From NCBI GenBank assembly GCA_963839365.1, contig CAWIUT010000002.1, forward strand, positions 186,001 through 250,000: a stretch of DNA of 64,000 bases, read 5' to 3'. The notes below the pieces were generated by a model that had not been told where the DNA came from, searched no databases, and was given only the letters and a program-made list of their open reading frames with translations. Every line of letters starts with the position of its first letter. The stretch's first letter is position 1. The position numbers and the translations under genes were made by a program. Source of the DNA: DASSKA01 sp963839365 (GTDB lineage: Bacteria > Actinomycetota > Actinomycetes > Propionibacteriales > Nocardioidaceae). Of the stretch, positions 28,622 through 37,160 are shown one piece after another.

Positions 28622-29398
28622 CTAGGCCTTGGCGAGGGTGCCGAGGTAGAGCTGGATCACCTTCGGGTCGTGGATCAGCTCACGGCCGGTGGCGGTGTAG
28701 GCGTTGCGGCCCTGGTCGAGCACGTAGCCGCGGTCGCAGATCTGCAGGCAGCGGCGGGCGTTCTGCTCGACCATGACCACCGAGACACCGGCCTTGTTGA
28801 TGCGTCGGGTCTGCAGGAACACCTCGTCCTGCATGACAGGCGACAGGCCGGCGGACGGCTCGTCCAGGAGCAGCACCGAGGGCTCCATCATCAGCGCCCG
28901 CCCCATGGCCACCATCTGGCGTTCTCCGCCCGAGAGCGATCCGGCTCGCTGCGACCTGCGGTCCAGCAGCGCGGGGAAGAGCTCGCCGACGAACGCGAAG
29001 CGCTTCTTGAAGGACTTGGGCCGTTGGTAGACGCCCATCTCCAGGTTCTCCTGGATGGTCAGCGACGGGAAGACGTTGTTCGTCTGGGGCACGAAGCCGA
29101 TGCCCTTGCGCACGAGCGCGTCGGCCCGCTGGTTCGTGATGTCCTCACCGTTCAGCTTGACGTTGCCCGCGCGGATCTTGACCAGGCCGAAGAGCGCCTT
29201 GAGCAGGGTGGACTTGCCGGCGCCGTTCGGACCGATGATGCCGACCAGCTCGTTGGGCTGGCAGTACAGGTCCGTGTTGTTGAGGATGTTGATCCCCGGC
29301 AGGTAGCCCGCAACCAGGTCGTCCGCGCGGAGCACCGCGCCTTCGGCGGCCTTCAGGTGGACACTGCGGTCCACCGGTTGGGAGGTGGTCTCAGACAT
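28622..29398 (-). CDS. livF: Branched-chain amino-acid ABC transporter ATPase LivF
   Basis: A 258-residue ATPase that powers the Liv importer together with LivG. Walker A GPNGAGKST, Q-loop, signature LSGGERQ, Walker B SVLLLDEPSAGLSP and the H-loop segment VVMVEQNAR are intact. The short form and the AGYLPGINILNN start are typical of LivF. The ATG at 29398 overlaps the end of livG by 8 nt; a longer frame to 29470 is rejected because homology starts near MSETTSQ. It is the last gene of livH-M-G-F, followed by the shared terminator. Confidence 0.95.
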   Translation of the reverse strand: MSETTSQPVDRSVHLKAAEGAVLRADDLVAGYLPGINILNNTDLYCQPNELVGIIGPNGAGKSTLLKALFGLVKIRAGNVKLNGEDITNQRADALVRKGIGFVPQTNNVFPSLTIQENLEMGVYQRPKSFKKRFAFVGELFPALLDRRSQRAGSLSGGERQMVAMGRALMMEPSVLLLDEPSAGLSPVMQDEVFLQTRRINKAGVSVVMVEQNARRCLQICDRGYVLDQGRNAYTATGRELIHDPKVIQLYLGTLAKA

Positions 29399-30299
29399 GT
29401 GGCTGCTCCTCCTCGATGCTGAGGTCGCTGTCGTGGTGGGAACCGAGGTAGGCATCGATGACCCGCGCATTGCCCATCACGGCGTCGACGGGTCCCTCGG
29501 CGATCACTCGGCCCTGGGCCATCACCACCACCCAGTCCGAGATGTCGCGGACCATGTCCATGTCGTGCTCGACGAACAACACGGTCCGGCCCTCGTCGCG
29601 CAGCGACCGCACGTGGCCCAGCAGGGACTGCTTGAGGGCCGGGTTGACGCCGGCCATCGGCTCGTCCAGCATCACCAGCTCCGGCTCGGCCATCAGCGCC
29701 CGGGCCATCTCCAGCAGCTTGCGCTGGCCGCCGGACAGGGTGCCGGCGAAGTCCGTCCGCTTCTCGTAGAGGCGGAACCGCTCGAGCAGGGCGTCGGCCC
29801 GCTCGGTGATGTCTCGCTCCTGGCTGCCCCAGAGGTGCAGCAGCCCGCCGAAGAACCGCTCTCCGGACTGGCCGGTGGCGCCGAGCCGCATGTTCTCCAG
29901 CACCGAGAGCCTCGCGAGCACCTTGGTCAGCTGGAAGGTCCGCACCATGCCCATCCGGGAGACGCGGAAGGCCGGCACCCCCGACAGCCTGCGCCCGTTG
30001 AACGTCCAGTCGCCGGACTGCGGCTTGTCGAAGCCGGTCAGCAGGTTGAAGAACGTCGTCTTACCGGCTCCGTTCGGGCCGATCAGCGCGGTGATGACCC
30101 CGCGCTGGACCTCCAGGTGCTCCACGTCGACGGCGGTGAGACCGCCGAAGTGCCGGACAACCCGGTCCGCCACCACGATCGGGTCCGGCTTCGGCGCGCC
30201 GGGCTCATGGGGCACGCCGGCGAGCGCGGTGCGCGCGTCGTCGCCGGGGGAGCCCGTGGGCTCCGGCTCGTCCCTGCGTGTGGTCGCGTCAGCGGGCAT
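29391..30299 (-). CDS. livG: Branched-chain amino-acid ABC transporter ATPase LivG
   Basis: A 302-residue ATPase, longer than usual because of a polar, Pro/Glu-rich N-terminal extension of about 40 residues. VVRHFGGLTAVD, Walker A GPNGAGKTT, signature LSGGQRKLLE, Walker B LVMLDEPMAGVNP and the switch FVEHDMD identify LivG. The ATG at 30299 overlaps the livM stop by 11 nt, so the extension may come from reading into livM. An internal start nearer the ABC core cannot be excluded. Confidence 0.93.
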   Translation of the reverse strand: MPADATTRRDEPEPTGSPGDDARTALAGVPHEPGAPKPDPIVVADRVVRHFGGLTAVDVEHLEVQRGVITALIGPNGAGKTTFFNLLTGFDKPQSGDWTFNGRRLSGVPAFRVSRMGMVRTFQLTKVLARLSVLENMRLGATGQSGERFFGGLLHLWGSQERDITERADALLERFRLYEKRTDFAGTLSGGQRKLLEMARALMAEPELVMLDEPMAGVNPALKQSLLGHVRSLRDEGRTVLFVEHDMDMVRDISDWVVVMAQGRVIAEGPVDAVMGNARVIDAYLGSHHDSDLSIEEEQPHV

Positions 30300-31284
30300 C
30301 GAGCGCCAGCTCCCTTCGGTCCCCGAGGATTCCTTGCGGTCGGAAGATCATGAGCAGCATCAGTGCCAGGCCCATGACGATGAGCCGCACGAGGCTCGAC
30401 TGCTCGTTGGTCATGAGCCAGGACGGCAGCGTCGGGTCGGCGCCACTGGTCAGCGCGCCGAACGCCAGCCCGAGGAAGCTGATCAGGAACCAGAACAGGA
30501 TCGAGCCGAGCACCGGCCCGAGGATGCGGGCCGCGCCGCCGAGGAGAAGCACCGTGTAGGCGAAGAACGTGGTGTCCGTGGCCACCCAGGTCGGGTTCAT
30601 GTTGGTGTGCTGCAGCGCGATGAGGAAGCCGGCCACCGCACCGAACAGGCCGCCCAGGATGAGCGACTGCATCTTGTAGAGGTACACGTTCTTGCCCAGA
30701 CTGCGGACCGCGTCCTCGTCCTCCCGGATGCCCTTCAGGACGCGCCCCCACGGGCTGCGCATCAGCAGGAAGACCAGGAGGCACCCGAGCGCGACGATGA
30801 TCCAGCCGACCGTCAGCAGCCAGAAGTCGTAGGGCCGCCAGCTGACGATCCCGAGGTTCACGCTCGAGTGGTAGGGGTTCGCCCTGACGAAGCTCTGCTG
30901 GAAGTTGATCAACCCGTCCTGGCCACCGAACCACTTGAGCAGCGTCACCGAGCCCAGGGTGTACCGGATGATCTCCGAGGCGGCGATCGTCACGATGGCG
31001 AGGTAGTCCGCGCGTAACCGCAGGGTGGGGATACCCATGATGAACGCCAGGATCACGGTGAAGAACAACCCGGCCGCGATCGCCAGCCAGAAGGGGAGGC
31101 CCCAGGTGGCGATGAACGCGGCCATCGTGTAACCCCCGATGGCCATGAACCCGGCCTGGCCGAAGTTCAACAGACCGGTGTAGCCGAAGTTGACGTTCAG
31201 GCCGATCGCCGCGAGCGCGTAGACGACAGCGGTCGGCCCCAGAGCCTCCCCCAGCGACTGGCTGACCAGGCTTGCCCAGTTCAT
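30289..31284 (-). CDS. livM: Branched-chain amino-acid ABC transporter permease LivM
   Basis: A 331-residue permease with about nine hydrophobic segments. GLNVNFGYTGLLNFGQAGFMAIGGY is the conserved N-terminal region of LivM (given in part: GYTGLLNFGQAGF), and SPWGRVLKGIREDEDAVRSLG (in part: GRVLKGIREDEDA) is the cytoplasmic coupling loop that contacts the ATPases. The ATG at 31284 has GAGGAGA upstream. It follows livH after 15 bp and overlaps livG. Confidence 0.95.
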   Translation of the reverse strand: MNWASLVSQSLGEALGPTAVVYALAAIGLNVNFGYTGLLNFGQAGFMAIGGYTMAAFIATWGLPFWLAIAAGLFFTVILAFIMGIPTLRLRADYLAIVTIAASEIIRYTLGSVTLLKWFGGQDGLINFQQSFVRANPYHSSVNLGIVSWRPYDFWLLTVGWIIVALGCLLVFLLMRSPWGRVLKGIREDEDAVRSLGKNVYLYKMQSLILGGLFGAVAGFLIALQHTNMNPTWVATDTTFFAYTVLLLGGAARILGPVLGSILFWFLISFLGLAFGALTSGADPTLPSWLMTNEQSSLVRLIVMGLALMLLMIFRPQGILGDRRELALDAR

Positions 31285-31299
31285 CTGGCTCTCCTCGTT

Positions 31300-32667
31300 C
31301 TAACCGACACGCTCGGCGCGGCCGAGCAGACCTTGGGGACGGAACAGAAGGACCACGATCAGCACCAGCAGTGCGCCGACGAACTTCAGCTCCGCGGGGA
31401 TGAACAGTGTCGACACCTCGATGAAGATGCCGATGATGAACGAGCCGAGGATGGCGCCCCACACATTGCCCAGTCCACCGAGGATCACCGCGGAGAAGAC
31501 CAGGAGCAGGATCTTGAAGCCGATCTGGTAGTCGAAGCCCTGGGTCATCCCGAGCAGCACGCCGGACAGTCCTGCCAGCCCCGCGCCCACGGACCAGACC
31601 ACCGAGATGACCCGGTCCACGTCGATCCCCGACGAGGCGGCCAGTGCGGGGCTGTCGGCCACGGCACGGGTGGCCTTGCCGATCCGGGTCCGCTGCACCG
31701 CGACCGCGATCAGGATCAGGACGACGGCGGAGAAGCACATCACCCCGATGTCCTTGGGGGTCAGCAGGACCGGTCCGATGTGCCACGGCGCGGGACTCGT
31801 CCACTGCGAGTAGTTGTGGTTGGCCGCGCCGGCGACGTACTGGAAGATGTTGCGCAAGAAGATGCCGAGTCCGATGCTGACGATCATCGCCGCGATCAGT
31901 CCGACCCCCTTCTTCCGCAGCGGCTTCCACAAGATCTTGTCCTGGAGCCAGCCGAAGAACGTCGACGCCACCACCGCGACCACGATGGCGGTCACCATGG
32001 TCACGTTGACCCCGGCGATGGTGATGTTCCCCGGCAGTGAGTCGATGCCGAACGCCACGATCGCGCCGAAGGTGATCAGCTCGCCGTGGGCGAAGTTCGT
32101 CAGCCCGGTCGTCCCGAAGATCATCGACAGCCCCAGTGAGGCCATCGCCAGCAGGAACGAGAAGACCAGGCCACCGGCTGCCAGCTGCAGGGCCTGCACC
32201 CACAGGCTGGTGTCCGGCGTCAGGTCGGGGCCGATCGGGAACGTCACGTAGACGTCGGACGAGAGCTGGATCGTCGTCTTCAGCGTCACCTGCTTGGGAT
32301 TGCGCAGCGCGGCGCCCTTGGGCAGCGTGTCGGTGTGGATGTGGATGGTGAACGTCTCACCCACCGCATCCGCCGAGGTGCCGGGCAGCCGGATGTCGAA
32401 GATGCCGGTCTTGTCGCTGACGTCGGTACCGACCGTCTTGCCGGACGAGTCCGCCACGCTGATCTTCACGCCGGGCACCGGCGTGGGCGGCGTCTTGCGG
32501 GTGTCGGTCAGACAGCCGATCACGTGGATGGTGTTGTCGTTGCGTGCAGGTGGTCGGACACAGGTGCTGGGCGCCGCGGACGCGGCGCCCGCGAACGGCA
32601 CGAGGGTGAGGAAGAGCGCCACCGCGGCGAGCAGTGGGGCCAGCTGGATACGTCGTCGGGCGTGCAT
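31300..32667 (-). CDS. livH: LivH permease with a secreted N-terminal domain
   Basis: A 455-residue permease, about 150 longer than ordinary LivH. Residues 1-32 look like a cleavable signal peptide (hydrophobic core LLAAVALFLTLVPFAG). Residues 33-150 form an extracytoplasmic segment with Cys36 and Cys52 and a carboxypeptidase-regulatory/Ig-like pattern (VPGVKISV..SGKTV...DKTGIFDIRLPG). The LivH membrane domain starts near residue 158, with GTTGLTNFAHGELITFGA. The N-terminal domain faces the side where LivK delivers substrate, so a docking or ligand role is inferred. The ATG at 32667 is preceded by a TATAGT -10 box. Confidence 0.9.
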   Translation of the reverse strand: MHARRRIQLAPLLAAVALFLTLVPFAGAASAAPSTCVRPPARNDNTIHVIGCLTDTRKTPPTPVPGVKISVADSSGKTVGTDVSDKTGIFDIRLPGTSADAVGETFTIHIHTDTLPKGAALRNPKQVTLKTTIQLSSDVYVTFPIGPDLTPDTSLWVQALQLAAGGLVFSFLLAMASLGLSMIFGTTGLTNFAHGELITFGAIVAFGIDSLPGNITIAGVNVTMVTAIVVAVVASTFFGWLQDKILWKPLRKKGVGLIAAMIVSIGLGIFLRNIFQYVAGAANHNYSQWTSPAPWHIGPVLLTPKDIGVMCFSAVVLILIAVAVQRTRIGKATRAVADSPALAASSGIDVDRVISVVWSVGAGLAGLSGVLLGMTQGFDYQIGFKILLLVFSAVILGGLGNVWGAILGSFIIGIFIEVSTLFIPAELKFVGALLVLIVVLLFRPQGLLGRAERVG

Positions 32668-32702
32668 GGCGCTCCTGTCACGGCGGCTCGACTTGTCGCG
32701 GG

Positions 32703-32708
32703 ACTATA
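32703..32708 (-). promoter_or_regulatory. -10 box of livH-M-G-F
   Basis: TATAGT on the minus strand, 35 nt before the livH ATG. A leader with AGGAG just before the ATG fits, so this transcript is not leaderless. Confidence 0.45.
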
Positions 32709-32835
32709 GCGGCATGTGAGCCATGTCACGTCATCCGCCGCGCCCCGGGCACACAGTAGAGCCATCCGGGCCCTTGTGGGGCGAGGTTCAGGCAACAATG
32801 CGGCAACGGTCTGGTCAGTGCCTTGTTCCCGGCGG

Positions 32836-33594
32836 TCACCGGAACGCGATGACGAGCGCGGTGAGCAGCGGAGCCACGACGAGACCGGGCAGCAGGTCAC
32901 CCACCGGAACCTGCCGGATCCGCAACAGGCGCAAGGCCACCCCGACCAGCATCAGTCCACCGGTCGTGGTCAACGCCGCCAGCTGGGCAGCGGGCAGCAC
33001 GTTGCCGAGGGCAGCGCCGAGGACGGTCAGCGTGCCCTGCACGACCAGGATCGCGATCACGCTCGCACCGACTCCCCAACCGAGGGACGCGGCGAACGCG
33101 ATCGAGGCGAAGCCGTCCAGACCAGCCTTCAAGAACAGCTGGTCCGGTCCGTTGCCGATGCCGTCGTTGAGGGCGCCGAGGACGGTGAGCGGGCCGACGC
33201 AGAACACCAGGGAGCTGGAGACGAAGCCCTCCACGAAGCGCTGCCGGGCCGCGCTCGGGTCGTCCTCGGCGGTACGACGATGCAGCCGCTCCTGCAGCCA
33301 GCGGCCGAAGTGCTCCAGGCCGTCCTCGATGCCGAGGACCGACCCCACGATGCCGCCGATCAGCAGCGATCCGAGCACGATCAGCATCGGGGTGCTGTTC
33401 CCGACGGCGGCAGCCCACCGCTTGTCGGTGATGTTCGCCGCGGACATGGCGGCGATCAGCAGCGTGACCAGACCGAGGCCGTCGGTGACGACGTCCCGGG
33501 TGCGCTGCCGGAGCCGGTGACCGACCAGGACGCCGACCGAGGTGCCGATGAGCACCGCCACCATGTTGACCGCGGTGCCGATCCCTGTGAACAA
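32836..33594 (-). CDS. DUF554 membrane protein
   Basis: A 252-residue integral membrane protein of family DUF554 (YdfK type), with about seven hydrophobic segments and typical stretches GIGTAVNMVAVLIG at the start and LFLKAGLDGFASIAFAASLGWGV (in part: LKAGLDGFASIAFA) in the middle. Function is unknown; transport is assumed from topology. The start is the TTG at 33594, because the family N-terminus is (M)FTGIGT and GAGGAGG lies just upstream; no ATG or GTG fits. It is divergent from the GNAT gene. Confidence 0.85.
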   Translation of the reverse strand: MFTGIGTAVNMVAVLIGTSVGVLVGHRLRQRTRDVVTDGLGLVTLLIAAMSAANITDKRWAAAVGNSTPMLIVLGSLLIGGIVGSVLGIEDGLEHFGRWLQERLHRRTAEDDPSAARQRFVEGFVSSSLVFCVGPLTVLGALNDGIGNGPDQLFLKAGLDGFASIAFAASLGWGVGASVIAILVVQGTLTVLGAALGNVLPAAQLAALTTTGGLMLVGVALRLLRIRQVPVGDLLPGLVVAPLLTALVIAFR

Positions 33595-33741
33595 CGCACC
33601 TCCTCTACCGGTTCGTCCGATGCAGGCGTAATCTTCCACCTCGTCTGGGATGCCGGGGAGGACAGCCCGCTCGGAGCGGCTGCTGAGCAGTCGCCTCGGC
33701 GCCGGACGCCGTCCGCGCTCGGAAGTGAAAGAGGGTACCCG

Positions 33742-34386
33742 GTGTCTCGCTGGCCCGTGGTTGTTCGCGACGCCACGCCGGACGACGTGTCCGCGCTGTT
33801 GGAGATCTGGAGCGACCTGGGTCGCCGGCCGCACTGTGAGCGCCGGTCGGGCGAGTCGCAGGAGGCAGACAGCACCGCCGCGGTTGCCCGCATCGCCGCC
33901 GATCCCGACCAGCGCCTGCTGGTGGCGGTCCTCGACGGCCACGTGGTGGGCGCCACCCACCTGCTGCGAGCGCCGTTGTCCCCGCTGCACACCGAGCTGG
34001 CGGTCTACATGTCCAACCTGCAGGTGCTGCACCCCTACCGCCGCAAGGGCGCCGGGCGTGCCCTCGTCGAGGCAGCACTGCGCTGGGCGGAGGAGAAGGG
34101 CACCACCCACGTGCTCGCCGCGGCCTCGGCCTTCTCCCGCGACACCAACCGGTTCATGGCCCGCCTGGGGCTGACCCAGCTCGCGGTGGTCCGCGGCGCC
34201 ACCGTGTCCGCGCTGCGCGCCAAGCTGCCCGTCGAACCCCCCGCGGCAGCCCGGCTGGGGGTGCGTGACACGCACAGCGTCGGGCACATCCTGGCCAAAC
34301 GCCGCTCCCAGCGCCGCTCCCAGGACCGCTCGGGAGGCCGCTCCGATGGCCGCGCCCAGGGCCGGGCCGGGGCGGCGACCGAGTAG
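33742..34386 (+). CDS. GNAT-family N-acetyltransferase
   Basis: A 214-residue acetyltransferase. The GNAT fold covers about residues 3-150, with the acetyl-CoA motif LHPYRRKGAGRALVEAAL (Arg-x-x-Gly-x-Gly/Ala). The segment FSRDTNRFMARLGL follows. The C-terminal 35 residues are an Arg/Ser/Gln/Gly-rich low-complexity tail that could bind nucleic acid or be disordered. The GTG at 33742 has GAAAGAGGG upstream. The substrate cannot be predicted. polA starts 58 bp downstream with its own promoter. Confidence 0.88.
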   Translation: MSRWPVVVRDATPDDVSALLEIWSDLGRRPHCERRSGESQEADSTAAVARIAADPDQRLLVAVLDGHVVGATHLLRAPLSPLHTELAVYMSNLQVLHPYRRKGAGRALVEAALRWAEEKGTTHVLAAASAFSRDTNRFMARLGLTQLAVVRGATVSALRAKLPVEPPAAARLGVRDTHSVGHILAKRRSQRRSQDRSGGRSDGRAQGRAGAATE

Positions 34387-34432
34387 CTGCCCGGACCGGT
34401 GAGCGGCCCCTCGGGTCGGGGGTGCCTCAGGT

Positions 34433-34438
34433 TAGAGT
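34433..34438 (+). promoter_or_regulatory. -10 box of polA (leaderless)
   Basis: TAGAGT ends 6 nt before the polA GTG at 34445. No Shine-Dalgarno sequence is present. Confidence 0.5.
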
Positions 34439-34444
34439 CGGCCC

Positions 34445-37141
34445 GTGTCCGTGACTGCCTCCACCACCGGTGATCGCCCGCGTCTGCTGCTCCTCGACGG
34501 CCACTCGCTGGCCTACCGCGCCTTCTTCGCGCTGCCCGTGGAGAACTTCTCCACCACCACCGGACAGCCGACCAACGCGGTGTACGGCTTCACGTCGATG
34601 CTGATCAACGTGCTCCGCGACGAGCAGCCCACCCACGTCGGGGTTGCCTTCGACGTCTCCAGGGAGACCTTCCGCACCGAGGCCTACGCCGACTACAAGG
34701 CGAACCGGTCCGCGTCACCGGACGAGTTCAAGGGCCAGGTCTCGCTGATCAAGGAAGTGCTGGCCGCTCTGCACATCGCGACCGTCGAGAAGGAGGGCTA
34801 CGAGGCCGATGACGTGATCGCGACCCTCACCACCCAGGCGGTGGGGCAGGGGTTCGAGGTGCTGGTCTGCACGGGCGACCGCGACTCCCTGCAGCTGGTC
34901 GGGGAGCACTGCACGATCCTGTACCCGCGCAAGGGCGTCTCCGACCTGGCGCGGATGACGCCCGCCGCGGTGGAGGAGAGGTACGCCGTGCCGCCGGGTC
35001 GCTACCCGGAGCTGGCCGCGTTGGTGGGGGAGACCTCGGACAACCTGCCGGGGGTGCCGGGCGTGGGGCCGAAGACCGCCGCGAAGTGGATCAACACCTA
35101 CGACGGCCTGGACAACGTGATCGCCAACGCCGACCAGATCAAGGGGAAGGCGGGCGCGTCCCTGCGCGAGCACCTGGCCGGGGTGATCCGCAACCGGCAG
35201 CTGAACGCGCTGGTCTGTGACCTGGAGCTGTCGGCCACCCCGACCGACATGGTGATGCGTCCGTGGGACCGGCAGGAGGTGCACAAGGTCTTCGACAGCC
35301 TGGAGTTCCGGGTGCTGCGGGACCGGTTGTTCTCCACGCTGGAGTCGGAGGAGGAGATCGAGGAGGGCGGCTTCGAGCTGGAGGGGGTGCGGCTCGGCCC
35401 GGGAGAGGTCGAGGCGTGGCTTGCCGAGCACGTCCCGGCCGGCAGACGCGTCGGGGTCCAGGTGCACGGCAGCTGGCGGGCCGGCACGGGCGAGGTGTTC
35501 ACGCTGGCGCTGGCCTGCGACGACGGGTCGGCGGCCTGGGTCGAGGTGGAGCAGGTGAGTCCGGAGGACGACCAGGCGATCGCCGGCTGGCTGGCCGACC
35601 CGTCGTACCTGAAGGTGCTGCACGACGCGAAGGGACCGATGCTGGCGCTCGCCGCGCGCGGCTGGCAGCTGACCGGCCTGGAGCGGGACACCGCACTGTC
35701 GGCCTACCTGGCCCGACCCGACCAGCGCTCCTACGACCTGGCCGACCTGACGCTGCGCTACCTCAAGCGGGAGCTGCGCCAGGAGGAGGCCGACTCCGAG
35801 CAGCTGACCTTCGACGGGCTGGGTGAGGAGTCTGCCGGGAACACCTCGATGTTGCAGGCCCGGGCCGTGCTGGACCTGGCCGAGGCGCTGGACCGCGAGC
35901 TGGAGGAGCGTGGCGGCACCCGACTGCTCGCCGACGTCGAGCTGCCGCTCGTGGACGTGCTCGCGGCCATGGAGCGCACCGGAATCGCGGTCGACTCCGA
36001 GCAGCTCGAGGCGCTGGAGGCGGAGTTCGCCGGCGAGGTGAAGAAGGCCGCGGACGAGGCCTTCGCGGTGATCGGCAAGGAGATCAACCTCGGCTCGCCC
36101 AAGCAGCTTCAGGTGGTGCTGTTCGACGAGCTGGACATGCCGAAGACCAAGCGCACCAAGACCGGCTACACCACCGATGCCGACGCGCTGCAGCAGCTGT
36201 TCGTCAAGACCGAGCACCCCTTCCTGCTCCACCTGCTGCGGCACCGTGACGTCTCCCGGCTCCGGCAGACCGTGGAAGGGCTGTTGAAGACGGTCTCGCC
36301 GGACGGACGCATCCACACCACGTTCAACCAGCTGATCGCGGCCACCGGTCGGTTGTCCAGCACCGATCCGAACCTGCAGAACATCCCGATCCGCACCGAG
36401 GAGGGCCGCCGGATCCGGCAGGGGTTCGTGGTCGGCGCCGGCTACGAGTCGCTGCTGACCGCCGACTACAGCCAGATCGAGATGCGGATCATGGCCCACC
36501 TGTCCGAGGACACCCTGCTCATCGAGGCGTTCCGGTCCGGCCGGGACTTCCACTCGGTGACCGCGGCGCGGGTGTTCGGTGTGGAGGCCGGCGAGGTGAC
36601 TCCGGCGATGCGCGCCAAGGTGAAGGCGATGAACTACGGTCTGGCCTACGGTCTGTCCGCCTACGGGCTGTCACAGCAGCTGGGCGTGGACACCAGCGAG
36701 GCGCGGGGCCTGATGGACGAGTACTTCGAGACCTTCGGAGGCGTCCGCGACTACCTGGCCGGCGTGGTGGACGAGGCCCGCCGGTGCGGGTTCACCGAGA
36801 CCATCCTCGGGCGACGTCGCTACCTGCCGGACCTGACCAGCGACAACCGGCAGCGGCGGGAGATGGCTGAGCGGATGGCGCTCAACGCGCCCATCCAGGG
36901 GTCGGCTGCCGACATCATCAAGGTCGCCATGCTCAAGGTGGACGCGGCGCTCCGCGAGGCGGGGCTGCGGTCCCGGATGCTGCTCCAGGTGCACGACGAG
37001 CTGGTCTTCGAGGTCGCCCCGGGGGAGGCAGCCGACCTGGAGCGCCTGGTGCGCGCCGAGATGGGATCAGCCGCGGAGCTGACCGTGCCCTTGGACGTCT
37101 CGGTGGGCACCGGGTCCAGCTGGCACGAGGCGGCCCACTAG
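34445..37141 (+). CDS. polA: DNA polymerase I
   Basis: An 898-residue repair and Okazaki-fragment-processing polymerase. Residues 1-300 form the 5'-3' nuclease (LLLDGHSLAYRAFF, GDRDSLQLV, GVPGVGPKTA). Residues about 320-490 hold the 3'-5' exonuclease fold, but the DxE metal motif is missing (the region reads VGVQVHGSWRAGTG), so proofreading is probably lost. The polymerase domain has motif A DYSQIEMR (about 674), the O-helix KAMNYGLAYGLS and motif C VHDELVFE (about 848). The GTG start fits a leaderless promoter. Confidence 0.97.
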   Translation: MSVTASTTGDRPRLLLLDGHSLAYRAFFALPVENFSTTTGQPTNAVYGFTSMLINVLRDEQPTHVGVAFDVSRETFRTEAYADYKANRSASPDEFKGQVSLIKEVLAALHIATVEKEGYEADDVIATLTTQAVGQGFEVLVCTGDRDSLQLVGEHCTILYPRKGVSDLARMTPAAVEERYAVPPGRYPELAALVGETSDNLPGVPGVGPKTAAKWINTYDGLDNVIANADQIKGKAGASLREHLAGVIRNRQLNALVCDLELSATPTDMVMRPWDRQEVHKVFDSLEFRVLRDRLFSTLESEEEIEEGGFELEGVRLGPGEVEAWLAEHVPAGRRVGVQVHGSWRAGTGEVFTLALACDDGSAAWVEVEQVSPEDDQAIAGWLADPSYLKVLHDAKGPMLALAARGWQLTGLERDTALSAYLARPDQRSYDLADLTLRYLKRELRQEEADSEQLTFDGLGEESAGNTSMLQARAVLDLAEALDRELEERGGTRLLADVELPLVDVLAAMERTGIAVDSEQLEALEAEFAGEVKKAADEAFAVIGKEINLGSPKQLQVVLFDELDMPKTKRTKTGYTTDADALQQLFVKTEHPFLLHLLRHRDVSRLRQTVEGLLKTVSPDGRIHTTFNQLIAATGRLSSTDPNLQNIPIRTEEGRRIRQGFVVGAGYESLLTADYSQIEMRIMAHLSEDTLLIEAFRSGRDFHSVTAARVFGVEAGEVTPAMRAKVKAMNYGLAYGLSAYGLSQQLGVDTSEARGLMDEYFETFGGVRDYLAGVVDEARRCGFTETILGRRRYLPDLTSDNRQRREMAERMALNAPIQGSAADIIKVAMLKVDAALREAGLRSRMLLQVHDELVFEVAPGEAADLERLVRAEMGSAAELTVPLDVSVGTGSSWHEAAH

Positions 37142-37160
37142 CCCGCGCCGCCATCGCCGG

